A stretch of 42,434 bases of DNA, from contig QCKF01000012.1 in NCBI GenBank assembly GCA_003215545.1, positions 1 to 42,434 on the forward strand. The letters are read 5' to 3'. Below the pieces are notes generated by a model. That model saw nothing but the letters and a program-made list of their open reading frames with translations. It made no database searches and was not told where the DNA came from. Origin of the DNA: Prochlorococcus sp. AG-409-L14 (GTDB taxonomy: Bacteria; Cyanobacteriota; Cyanobacteriia; PCC-6307; Cyanobiaceae). Both the position numbers and the translations under genes were made by a program. Below are positions 19,863-26,625 of the stretch, one piece after another. Position 1 is the first letter of the stretch. Every line of letters starts with the position of its first letter.

Positions 19863-20012
19863 ATGATGGATAGTGAAAGGAAATGGATTTTTGTACTTGC
19901 CATAACTCTTTCGACTATGGCATTTGCAAGCATTCTTGCTCCAGAAAAACCTCAACAATTGGCATCTATTTGTCAAAAGCACAACCCTGAAATTGTTTGC
20001 CAAGTATGGTGA
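19863..20012 (+). CDS. Small single-span membrane or exported protein
   Basis: About 49 residues from the ATG at 19863 (a second ATG follows at once, and AGGA sits 2-5 bases upstream). A charged start (MMDSERK) is followed by a hydrophobic stretch WIFVLAITLSTMAFASIL and a short tail ending ICQKHNPEIVCQVW with two Cys. The frame is open further upstream to ATGs at 19758 and 19710, which would add a poorly folded-looking N terminus overlapping the epimerase start. The Cys-x-His...Cys-x-x-W ending resembles small conserved picocyanobacterial proteins I have seen, but I do not know a function. Confidence 0.6.
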   Translation: MMDSERKWIFVLAITLSTMAFASILAPEKPQQLASICQKHNPEIVCQVW

Positions 20013-20017
20013 ATTTC

Positions 20018-20419
20018 TTAGGCAGCTTGAAATGTCCAATCCTGTTCTTGGCTTTTAATTGCTTTTTTATCAGTATTTGGTTTTGCCCATTCAAGCAATC
20101 TTAAAGCTAGGCGAAGATCTCCATCCACCCAAGCTCTAATTGCCATAGCTCTTCTAGGGTCATAGAAGCGTTGTTGTCTATACCAATCAAAAACCTCTTC
20201 ATCAGATTTACGTCCATTACAACTCAGGCATGCAGGAACACAGTTCTCTGTAACACTTAAACCTCCACGGCTGAGAGGTTTTATGTGATCAATAGATTCA
20301 GATGGTTTTCCACAATATATGCAACTTTGTCCAGTGGATTTATGCAGTGACTGTCGCCATCTTCTAACACGTAGTTTTGGGCATAGATCTTCGAGAAAAA
20401 CCGCGTCCCTGGTGTGCAT
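20018..20419 (-). CDS. HNH endonuclease
   Basis: 133 residues. The HNH/zinc module is clear: CIYCGKPSESIDHIKPLSRG, then TENCVPACLSCNGRKSDE, giving two CxxC pairs, the metal-activating His in DHI and the Asn of the central helix. The N terminus (RDAVFLEDLCPKLRVRRWRQ) is basic and may bind DNA. Its cellular target is unknown; close relatives appear widely in picocyanobacteria as stand-alone genes. It diverges from a SNF2 helicase gene across 169 bases, and ends 5 bases from the tail-to-tail small membrane protein gene. Confidence 0.9.
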   Translation of the reverse strand: MHTRDAVFLEDLCPKLRVRRWRQSLHKSTGQSCIYCGKPSESIDHIKPLSRGGLSVTENCVPACLSCNGRKSDEEVFDWYRQQRFYDPRRAMAIRAWVDGDLRLALRLLEWAKPNTDKKAIKSQEQDWTFQAA

Positions 20420-20523
20420 CAGAGTGCTTGATTTTTTCTAGTCTGCCGTGTTCGGTCTTCTAGTCAATGAATAAATGGATTGTTTTTTGTTTTCTCTCAA
20501 TTTCCTTGCTTGAACTCAGAAAC

Positions 20524-20547
20524 ACATTAGTTTTTAAAGCCTAATGT
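20524..20547. promoter_or_regulatory. Inverted repeat between HNH and helicase genes
   Basis: ACATTAG (20524-20530) and CTAATGT (20541-20547) form a perfect 7-base inverted repeat with a 10-base spacer, centred between the divergent HNH nuclease and SNF2 helicase genes. The geometry fits a dimer operator controlling both; a hairpin is the alternative. No flanking promoter boxes were convincing. Confidence 0.35.
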
Positions 20548-20588
20548 TTTGAGTTGGGCCCAAGCCGCTGAATTTTTCTAGCTGCTAT

Positions 20589-22154
20589 ATGGATTTAAGC
20601 CCTTCGGGCTTGGTCAATATTTTTTTCCCTTTTGATGCGGTAACACATTCAAAACTTCGTAGTATCCGCCCTAAGGGTTTCTGGTGCAGTGCTTCAAGGG
20701 CATGGGAATTTCCTTTCTCTTCAATAGATTCCTTAATTGAGCAACTTGGCTCTCGCTTTGTAATTGGTGATGATTTGTCTGAATGGCTGAATTGGAGCAA
20801 GGTCCCCTTGCCTCCTTTGCCTTCTTATCAAACATTGAGTGAAAATTCCAATTTCAATCGCCCTTTGATGGACGGAAGGATTCCTTTTGAACACCAATGT
20901 TCTGGTGCTAGTTGGTTATTGACTAAGCGCCGAGCTTTGCTCAGTGATGAGATGGGTTTAGGCAAAACGTTAACAGCACTTCTTGCCGCTAAAGCAATTG
21001 TTGAGTTCGTCAAGATAAATGTGATTGTGATTGCTCCCTCAATAGTTCATTCGCATTGGAAAAAAGAGGCTAGCGCAGTGGGATTATCAATTGCATTAAA
21101 TAGTTGGGCATCTATACCGCGTAATTTGCCTGGGGAAGGATCTTTAGTAATTGTTGATGAGGCGCATTTCGCAAAGTCTCTTTCTACAAAGCGCTCTCAA
21201 GCAATGCTGAGATTATCTCGTCATCCTCGCTTGCAAATAATATGGATGCTTTCAGGAACACCTATTAAGAATGGACGTCCTAAAGAGTTGTTTCCTCTCT
21301 TGGCAGCTATGGATCATCCAATAGCCGTTAATCAAAGTTTTTATGAAAATAATTTCTGTAAATCCCATCTAAGAAATAATTCTTTGAGCGATAATCAAGG
21401 TGCATCAAATTTGGAGGAATTGCAAAAATCAATTAATACTTTAATGTTAAATCGATGTAAGAAACAAATATTAAATCTACCTGAAAAATCCCGAAAAAAT
21501 CACATTGTTTTACTTGATTCCAATGCAGAAAAAGGTTTTAACCATCGTTTGGAACTAGTTATCGATGATTATCAAGATCGAGCTAAAAGAGGATTAGTTA
21601 GGTCAGAAGCAGAGCCTTTGGCTGTAATGACAGCCTTGAGACAAATAACTGCAGAGTTTAAACTTCCTGCAGTTTCTAAAGTCCTGAAAGGACTTATAAA
21701 GAAAGAGGAATCAGTTCTTTTATTTAGTTGTTTTATTCAACCGTTGGAGATGTTAAATGTTTATCTAGGAGGCTCTTTAATTACTGGTCGACAGACCTTG
21801 AAGGAGAGAGAACTCTCTATTGCTAAATTTCAAGCTGGTCAAGTACCTTTGCTGTTAGCTACTTATGGTGTCGCAGGGCTCGGGCTTTCATTGCATAAAG
21901 CAAGTAATGTTGTTTTGTTAGAAAGGCCTTGGACTCCTGGTGAAGTATCTCAAGCAGAGGATAGGTGTCATAGGATAGGCATGCAAAAAGTATTGACTTC
22001 GCATTGGTTTCAATTAGGTTTTGCGGATCAACTTGTTGATTCTATAGTAGCTAGTAAGGCTGAGAATATAGAGTTAATTATGAGGCAAAAGTCAGTTGTA
22101 CTAAAAAGAGATACTTTGCCAAAGATGGTTTCTAGTTTTCTTCAAAGTATTTAG
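20589..22154 (+). CDS. SNF2-family helicase with HARP-like N terminus
   Basis: 521 residues, small for SNF2 proteins. Residues about 10-60 (FPFDAVTHSKLRSI then CSASRAWEFPFSSIDSLIEQL) resemble the HARP repeat of SMARCAL1-type annealing helicases: a short strand, LRSI-turn, then R-x-WEFP. Motor motifs follow: I DEMGLGKTLTALL, II VDEAH, III LSGTPIKNGRPKE, V YGVAGLGLSLH, VI QAEDRCHRIGMQ. The ATG at 20589 is used. A 6-base GC stem lies at codons 4-8. The family assignment is firm; the annealing-helicase-like role in fork or repair work is inference. Divergent from the HNH gene. Confidence 0.9.
   Translation: MDLSPSGLVNIFFPFDAVTHSKLRSIRPKGFWCSASRAWEFPFSSIDSLIEQLGSRFVIGDDLSEWLNWSKVPLPPLPSYQTLSENSNFNRPLMDGRIPFEHQCSGASWLLTKRRALLSDEMGLGKTLTALLAAKAIVEFVKINVIVIAPSIVHSHWKKEASAVGLSIALNSWASIPRNLPGEGSLVIVDEAHFAKSLSTKRSQAMLRLSRHPRLQIIWMLSGTPIKNGRPKELFPLLAAMDHPIAVNQSFYENNFCKSHLRNNSLSDNQGASNLEELQKSINTLMLNRCKKQILNLPEKSRKNHIVLLDSNAEKGFNHRLELVIDDYQDRAKRGLVRSEAEPLAVMTALRQITAEFKLPAVSKVLKGLIKKEESVLLFSCFIQPLEMLNVYLGGSLITGRQTLKERELSIAKFQAGQVPLLLATYGVAGLGLSLHKASNVVLLERPWTPGEVSQAEDRCHRIGMQKVLTSHWFQLGFADQLVDSIVASKAENIELIMRQKSVVLKRDTLPKMVSSFLQSI
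20597..20611 (+). promoter_or_regulatory. GC-rich hairpin just inside helicase start
   Basis: AAGCCC-TTC-GGGCTT is a perfect 6-base stem starting 8 bases after the A of the ATG. A run of seven Ts follows 9 bases later. It looks like an intrinsic-terminator stem but lies in the coding region; it could hinder initiation or attenuate transcription. Confidence 0.35.
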
Positions 22155-22199
22155 GTTGAATTGTTTTATCTTTGCCATCCTTCTTTTGAATTTCATAAA

Positions 22200-22613
22200 T
22201 TAATATCTATATCTATCTTTCTGCTCTTCTTGGATTAGTGATTCTTCGTTATTAGTCTCATTCTCTAACTTTTTGATATGAGGACTAAATAAATCTCCTA
22301 GGTAACTACCACAGCCATCGAATTCATTGGGGTTTTTAACAACTGCTTCAGTTATCATTACTGCGGCATGAGTGGGAGATGTTTTAAATAATCCACTACT
22401 TTGGCGCTTAATTACCTCATATGAGGCATTCCAGCTGACCTCATGTTCGTTCCCACTTTGGCGCATAAAGCAATAAATTTTGGCTCCTTTCTCTGAAGTT
22501 TCGATTGATCCAGCATTGGTGGATAGTCCAAAGAAACTGCAACTGGCAAGACTAATGACTCCGATGCAGACTGCAATTTGATTTCTCACAGCAAATGAAT
22601 AGCTATATAGCAC
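22200..22613 (-). CDS. Putative lipoprotein of unknown function
   Basis: 137 residues. The N terminus has a hydrophobic stretch (IAVCIGVISLASC) with LASC fitting a lipobox, so the mature protein may begin at that Cys and be membrane anchored. The middle part (AKIYCFMRQSGNEHEVSWNA, then GLFKTSPTHAAVMITEAVV and CGSYLGDLF) looks like a conserved domain of a small picocyanobacterial family; I cannot name a function. The tail is acidic and Gln/Lys-rich. It converges on the helicase gene across 45 bases. Upstream of it is a 480-base stretch without a clear gene. Confidence 0.7.
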   Translation of the reverse strand: MLYSYSFAVRNQIAVCIGVISLASCSFFGLSTNAGSIETSEKGAKIYCFMRQSGNEHEVSWNASYEVIKRQSSGLFKTSPTHAAVMITEAVVKNPNEFDGCGSYLGDLFSPHIKKLENETNNEESLIQEEQKDRYRY

Positions 22614-23097
22614 TCGTAACGTATCTCTTTAAAACTGTCCAGATCTAGTTAGTGATTTATTAGCTTAGGTTTTGTTAGCAATTTAACTAAAAGGTAGTGA
22701 TAATCAGCAAAGGTATTAGTCGTACTGAATTAATAGAGCTATTGCCCCCATCTATCCAAGTTTTGAGTCGTATAGCCCTATTCCACTAATTGCTCAAAGC
22801 TGTGCAGCACAAAGGAGAGGTATCAGTGGATCCATTCTCAGTAGATGACTATTCCTAGGTTGAATCATAATTCCAGTGAGAAAAAAGGTAATCGTAATTT
22901 GAAAAGCATATGGCAATCTGCTTTTCAATTGCTCGATTGAATTCTTTGTGGGGCCATGTCTATAACTGTTTCTATTGATGACTTCTTCAAAAACACATCA
23001 TTCCAGTTTGGTTCCAATTGCTTTTTCGATCAACTGTCTAAGAGAGACTTGAGTCTTTTCAAAGTATGTGTTGTTATCAGTGCAAGTATTTTTTCCC
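22614..23097. other. Gene-poor stretch with micro-ORF candidates
   Basis: No standard gene. It holds AAAGGAG (22811-22817), a strong Shine-Dalgarno, 8 bases before a GTG (22826) that opens only a 10-residue frame (MDPFSVDDYS, ending 22858). An overlapping ATG (22845) opens a 31-residue basic frame ending at 22940. An ATG at 22956 opens a 50-residue frame to 23108 that runs past the start of the next gene. An unrecognised small RNA is also possible. I see no tRNA or long repeat. Confidence 0.5.
22845..22940 (+). CDS. Candidate 31-residue basic peptide
   Basis: Begins MTIPRLNHNSSEKKGNRN and ends in SIWQSAFQLLD: a basic, Asn/Ser-rich half followed by an amphipathic half. It overlaps by 14 bases, in another frame, a 10-residue frame that has the better ribosome site. 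The two could be one gene joined by a frameshift (MDPFSVDDY.. into IPRLNH..), a coupled pair, or chance. Function unknown and reality unproven. Confidence 0.25.
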   Translation: MTIPRLNHNSSEKKGNRNLKSIWQSAFQLLD

Positions 23098-23108
23098 ATG
23101 ATGACTAA
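22956..23108 (+). CDS. Candidate 50-residue peptide
   Basis: Frame opened by an ATG at 22956, beginning MSITVSIDDFFKNTSFQFG and ending in VVISASIFSHDD. It is open across the rest of the gap and overlaps the next gene start (ATG 23098) by 11 bases, which would suit coupling. No recognised domain and no strong ribosome site, so it may be chance. Confidence 0.2.
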   Translation: MSITVSIDDFFKNTSFQFGSNCFFDQLSKRDLSLFKVCVVISASIFSHDD

Positions 23109-23388
23109 TTCATGTTCTTTTAGGATCACACGTACTGCTGAAGATTTGGCTCAAACCATAAATGCTCTTTCTCAGAGGTTGGTCAAGCTTGAACAGCGCT
23201 TAGAAGCTTTAGAGCTTGAATTTCAAGAAGAAGGAAACTATCAACAGCCTGATGAAGAAATTAAAATGTTAGATGGAGTAGATCATTTATTAAAAGAATG
23301 CCAAATCCTACTTGAATCCTCATCTGAAGTAGATGACAATGAAATTCTTCCTTTAGAAGATGATGAAGAGCAATCTTTAGCTGCCTAA
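23098..23388 (+). CDS. Small coiled-coil protein, unknown function
   Basis: About 96 residues from tandem ATGs at 23098/23101. A central heptad-like helix (LAQTINALSQRLVKLEQRLE) predicts a coiled coil, followed by a strongly acidic C-terminal half (PDEEIKML, EVDDNE, EDDEEQS). A longer frame starts at 23068 but adds only hydrophobic residues from AT-rich sequence. The composition suggests a soluble scaffold or adaptor. Followed by a 5-base hairpin and another small gene on the same strand. Confidence 0.65.
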   Translation: MMTNSCSFRITRTAEDLAQTINALSQRLVKLEQRLEALELEFQEEGNYQQPDEEIKMLDGVDHLLKECQILLESSSEVDDNEILPLEDDEEQSLAA

Positions 23389-23389
23389 T

Positions 23390-23403
23390 CACTCTTAGGA
23401 GTG
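23390..23403 (+). other. Short hairpin between small genes
   Basis: CACTC-TTAG-GAGTG is a perfect 5-base stem, 4-base loop immediately after the coiled-coil gene stop. It is not followed by a T-run (AAAATAGAAAAAAA instead), so it is not a standard terminator; it might be an RNA-stability element. Confidence 0.3.
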
Positions 23404-23429
23404 GCAAAATAGAAAAAAATTAGGCAACC

Positions 23430-23660
23430 ATGGCTTCAACCATTTCTGCCTCAACTACTTCAGGATCAGATTTTGATTCAGGACCGCATCGAGTTAAGTC
23501 AAATTTGACTCGCAAGGCTTTTTGTGAAGGTGGGCATCACCTTGAAAAGCTTGAATTTGCATTGGCTGTAGCTGAAACGAGAGGAGATCACTTACGTGCA
23601 GCTTCATTGCGATCTGAGATAGCAGCTATGGGCGGGAATATTGAGGAGCCAGGAACTTGA
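23430..23660 (+). CDS. Small conserved-looking protein, unknown function
   Basis: 76 residues. The first 20 are Ser/Thr-rich and probably disordered; the rest (LTRKAFCEGGHHLEKLEFAL, then AVAETRGDHLRAASLRSEIA and the ending GGNIEEPGT) has a helix-turn-helix hairpin appearance with alternating Leu/Ala and charged residues. The regular pattern and clean composition argue that it is real. I know of similar short picocyanobacterial proteins but no function. ATG start at 23430, 41 bases after the preceding stop. Confidence 0.7.
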   Translation: MASTISASTTSGSDFDSGPHRVKSNLTRKAFCEGGHHLEKLEFALAVAETRGDHLRAASLRSEIAAMGGNIEEPGT

Positions 23661-23755
23661 AAAAACTTTTATTCAAAAACCTAACTTCTGGCTTTGCTTG
23701 AATATCAATTTCCTTAATTAAGATCAGATGATTTCCTCTTAAGCATTCTTTATGT

Positions 23756-23761
23756 TATAGT
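23756..23761 (+). promoter_or_regulatory. Candidate -10 box
   Basis: TATAGT, five of six matches to TATAAT, 25 bases before the next small gene's start and within an AT-rich leader. No clear -35 hexamer at 17 bases upstream. Weak on its own. Confidence 0.25.
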
Positions 23762-23785
23762 CTCTGAACAAAATAAAAATTAGTT

Positions 23786-24010
23786 TTGAAGTCAACTTTG
23801 GTCAAGTCACTATCTAAAAACGGTGCTTTTCGTGAAAAAAGTGAAGCTTATTTGCGATCAGCTGTAAATTTCTTTGATTCTGCCATTGCACAAGCTGAAG
23901 CAGGAGAGCTGCAATCAGCTGCTAGCTTAATCCTTAAGGCCTTGGATCAGGAGAGAAGAGCTGGAAGTGTTGGACCTCAAGTTCTTCAATTAATCAAGCC
24001 ACGCACATAA
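23786..24010 (+). CDS. Small helical protein, unknown function
   Basis: 74 residues from a TTG (23786). A basic N terminus (KSTLVKSLSKNGAFREK) is followed by an Ala/Glu/Leu-rich helical repeat-like part (YLRSAVNFFDSAIAQAEAGE and SAASLILKALDQERRAG) that looks like a single TPR-type hairpin, then a short tail. This would suit a small adaptor, but that is a guess from pattern. It lies 125 bases after the preceding small gene and 70 bases before the oppositely oriented tRNA. Confidence 0.6.
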   Translation: MKSTLVKSLSKNGAFREKSEAYLRSAVNFFDSAIAQAEAGELQSAASLILKALDQERRAGSVGPQVLQLIKPRT

Positions 24011-24080
24011 TAAGCATTTAATTATTTTAGTTTTATATAAATTAATAGTATTCAAAATTGCTTCCTAAATGAGCTTTTAA

Positions 24081-24152
24081 AGCGGGTGACCGGATTTGAA
24101 CCGGCGACGTTCAGCTTGGGAAGCTGACATTCTACCGCTGAATTACACCCGC
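24081..24152 (-). tRNA. tRNA-Gly (anticodon CCC)
   Basis: On the minus strand the 7-base acceptor stem GCGGGTG pairs with CACCCGC, followed by discriminator T. The D-loop carries TTCAGCGGTAGAA, the anticodon arm is CAGC-TTCCCAA-GCTG with CCC at positions 34-36, and the T arm is CCGG-TTCAAAT-CCGG. Length 72 bases; CCA is not encoded. It reads GGG glycine codons. It lies between a small unknown gene and the aminotransferase gene, in its own short gap. Confidence 0.97.
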
Positions 24153-24194
24153 ATTTGTGGACCTGATTCAGAATTAATCTAGATTCTAAATACT

Positions 24195-25343
24195 CTAGCT
24201 CAGTATTTTTGCAGCAGCTTTTATTCCATCCCCCGTAGTTTGATGTTTTTTGTCGAGAGATTGAACAGTTGCTTCTATTGCAGCTATTGCTGCCAACACA
24301 TCTCTGTCATTTACAAATCCTAAATGACCTATTCTGAAAATTTGCCCTTTCAAATGATCTTGTCCTCCAGCTAGGAGAATGTCATATTTTTCTTTAACTG
24401 CTTTACGTAGGTCTTCAGCATTAATATTTTTAGGGTTCACAGCTGTAATTGCAGGACTTCTATGGCCTTTTGCTGAAAATATGCTGAGTCCGATTGCTTC
24501 CATGCCTGCTATTGCAGCAGCTTGATGTCTTGCGTGGCGAGAGAAAACAGCATCAAGCCCTTCTTTTTGTAATAAATTTAAAGATACTTCAAGGGAAAAA
24601 AATAAATTTATTGCTGGGGTAAATGGATTGCTGTTTTTGATAGCGGCCTGGCGATATAAATTTAGATCAAGATAAAATTTTGGTAAATCTGATTTTTCGC
24701 AAGCTTGCCATGCTCTATCGCTCATGGCAACAAAGCTTAGTCCAGGTGGCATCATGTAACCCTTTTGTGAACCTGAGGCGACGACATCTAACCCCCATTT
24801 ATCCATTGGAACATTGCATGCTCCAAGACTAGTTACACAATCAGCAATGATTAGTGATTTTCCATGATCTTGTACATGCTTACTAATAGTTTGTAGATCA
24901 TTTAGAACACCAGTTGAAGTTTCTGAGTGCGTAAGAATGACGGCACTAATTTCTTTATTTGTATCTGCTTCAAGAATTGCTCTGAACTCTTCAGGGTTTA
25001 AAGGTTGGCCCCAGTCAGCTCTTACTATTTCTACGTTTAGACCATAAGCTTTGGCAACTTTGACCCATCTTTCTCCGAATTTTCCATTTTCACCGCAAAC
25101 AACTTTCTCACCTCGACTAAGAGTGTTGATGATTCCCGCCTCCATGGCGGCAGTCCCACTTCCAGTAATCGTAAGTACTTCAGAATTGGTTTGATGCAAC
25201 CATTTCAGTTGATTGCTGGTTCTTTTGACTATCTCTTGGAATTCCCCACTCCTGTGACCGATTGGATGCCTTCCAATCGCTTGGAGGACACTTTCTGGCA
25301 CGGGAGTTGGTCCAGGGATCATCAGGGTGAGTTTTTCCTGCAT
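24195..25343 (-). CDS. Class V aminotransferase (Ser/Ala-glyoxylate type)
   Basis: PLP enzyme, 382 residues. N terminus LTLMIPGPTPVPESVLQA and the loop IGHRSGEF are typical of alanine- or serine-glyoxylate/pyruvate aminotransferases. VASGSQKGYMMPPG contains the Schiff-base Lys near residue 195; ILTHSETSTGV and the C-terminal FRIGHLGFVNDRD contribute to substrate and phosphate binding. In cyanobacteria such enzymes serve photorespiratory glycolate metabolism; the older label soluble hydrogenase small subunit is misleading. Exact substrate pair cannot be told from sequence. Divergent from cbiD over 43 bases. Confidence 0.93.
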   Translation of the reverse strand: MQEKLTLMIPGPTPVPESVLQAIGRHPIGHRSGEFQEIVKRTSNQLKWLHQTNSEVLTITGSGTAAMEAGIINTLSRGEKVVCGENGKFGERWVKVAKAYGLNVEIVRADWGQPLNPEEFRAILEADTNKEISAVILTHSETSTGVLNDLQTISKHVQDHGKSLIIADCVTSLGACNVPMDKWGLDVVASGSQKGYMMPPGLSFVAMSDRAWQACEKSDLPKFYLDLNLYRQAAIKNSNPFTPAINLFFSLEVSLNLLQKEGLDAVFSRHARHQAAAIAGMEAIGLSIFSAKGHRSPAITAVNPKNINAEDLRKAVKEKYDILLAGGQDHLKGQIFRIGHLGFVNDRDVLAAIAAIEATVQSLDKKHQTTGDGIKAAAKILS

Positions 25344-25386
25344 GGTCGCCAGATCAATAATCAGTCATCCTAAAAAATAATCTGCA

Positions 25387-26565
25387 TTGGTCTCTGCTAT
25401 TTCTTCATCTGCTGGCTCTTCTGGTTTTACCCTTCCTGTATGGGTGGCAGCCTCAGCCCGTGCTGCTACTGAGATTTTAGGAGGGAAGGTTTTTAACCCT
25501 AAGCAGAAACTGTTTGATTTGGACCACAATAAATCTTTGATTGTTCCTGTTAGTTCAGCTGTTTTACTTTCTTGTAACCAAAAAGCAATGGCGATTAGTC
25601 ATTGCGAGTCAGCATTGCCTCTTGACATCACAAGGAATTTAGAAGTTTGGACTTTTGTGCAATTACAACAGAAACCTTTGAGCGGTACTGAGAAATTGGG
25701 TCTCTCGACAGATTCTTGGTTACAAATTGTGGGAGGTTTTGGAGTTGGTAAAGTTGACTTAACCAATCAGATTTCTATTTCTAAATATGCAGTTGATTTA
25801 CTTAAATATAATCTGCGTTCTTTAGTTCCTAATGGATTTTGTCTAAAAGTTGAAGTTATCTTTCCTAAAGGTACAGAGTTGGCACAAAGAACTAGTAATC
25901 AGGCGTTTGGTGTTGTTGAAGGCCTCGCTTTGATTGGTACTCAAGCACATCCTGAGGTTAGTGCATCTCCTGAGCAACTGGAAGCGGCATTGGACCAAAT
26001 TCGCTTAAAATGTGCTAGTTCTAATTTCTCAGGAACCCTTGCTTTAGTAGTAGGGGAGAATGGCTTTGATTTAGCAATTCGATTAGGCTTCTCGATTGAC
26101 TCTCTTGTAAAAGTAGGTAATTGGATTGGTCCAGCTTTAGTTGAAGCTGCGAAAAGAGGTGTCAAGGAACTTTTATTATTTGGATATCATGGCAAGCTAA
26201 TTAAACTTGCAGGAGGTATTTTTCATACTCATAATCATTTAGCGGATGCAAGAATAGAAATTCTTACTTCTTTAGCTGTTCAAGAGGAAATTGCATCAAA
26301 TCTCCTCAAGGAAATCAATCAGTCTGACTCTGTAGAAGCAGCATGGTGCATTTTGGCGAAATATGATTCTTTGATTGCAAATGATTTGTGGCGCAGGATG
26401 GCTGTGACTATAGAGAACAAGAGTTTCTCTTATATAACTCGATATGGAGATTTTTCTATGTCTATAGGTGTGGCGTTATTTGATCGTTCAAGAAAATTGC
26501 GATGGGCTGGACAGAATGGTCTTAAGCAGTTGCCATTATTTGGGGCTTCGCTTGATGAGGTCTAA
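25387..26565 (+). CDS. cbiD: Cobalt-precorrin-5B C1-methyltransferase
   Basis: Methylates C1 of the corrin ring in anaerobic-type B12 synthesis. 392 residues from a TTG at 25387. The N terminus reads SGFTLPVWVAASARAATEIL where many CbiD proteins have a TTGTCAAAAAKAA segment; this variant appears to be a cyanobacterial form. Other family features: NPKQKLFDL, GFGVGKVDL, VIFPKGTELAQRTSNQAFG and LLFGYHGKLIKLAGGIFHTH. Stand-alone; other cobalamin genes are not in the window. Family call firm. Confidence 0.92.
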   Translation: MVSAISSSAGSSGFTLPVWVAASARAATEILGGKVFNPKQKLFDLDHNKSLIVPVSSAVLLSCNQKAMAISHCESALPLDITRNLEVWTFVQLQQKPLSGTEKLGLSTDSWLQIVGGFGVGKVDLTNQISISKYAVDLLKYNLRSLVPNGFCLKVEVIFPKGTELAQRTSNQAFGVVEGLALIGTQAHPEVSASPEQLEAALDQIRLKCASSNFSGTLALVVGENGFDLAIRLGFSIDSLVKVGNWIGPALVEAAKRGVKELLLFGYHGKLIKLAGGIFHTHNHLADARIEILTSLAVQEEIASNLLKEINQSDSVEAAWCILAKYDSLIANDLWRRMAVTIENKSFSYITRYGDFSMSIGVALFDRSRKLRWAGQNGLKQLPLFGASLDEV

Positions 26566-26625
26566 AAATCTCTTATTCCTTACTCTGACTTCTTTGAAGG
26601 CAGTCTTTTTTAAGTCTTTCTAGAA

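Noticed and set aside
23068-23097. Ten extra residues before the coiled-coil protein
   Set aside because: They are AT-rich, hydrophobic and lack a ribosome site; tandem ATGs at 23098/23101 are better starts.
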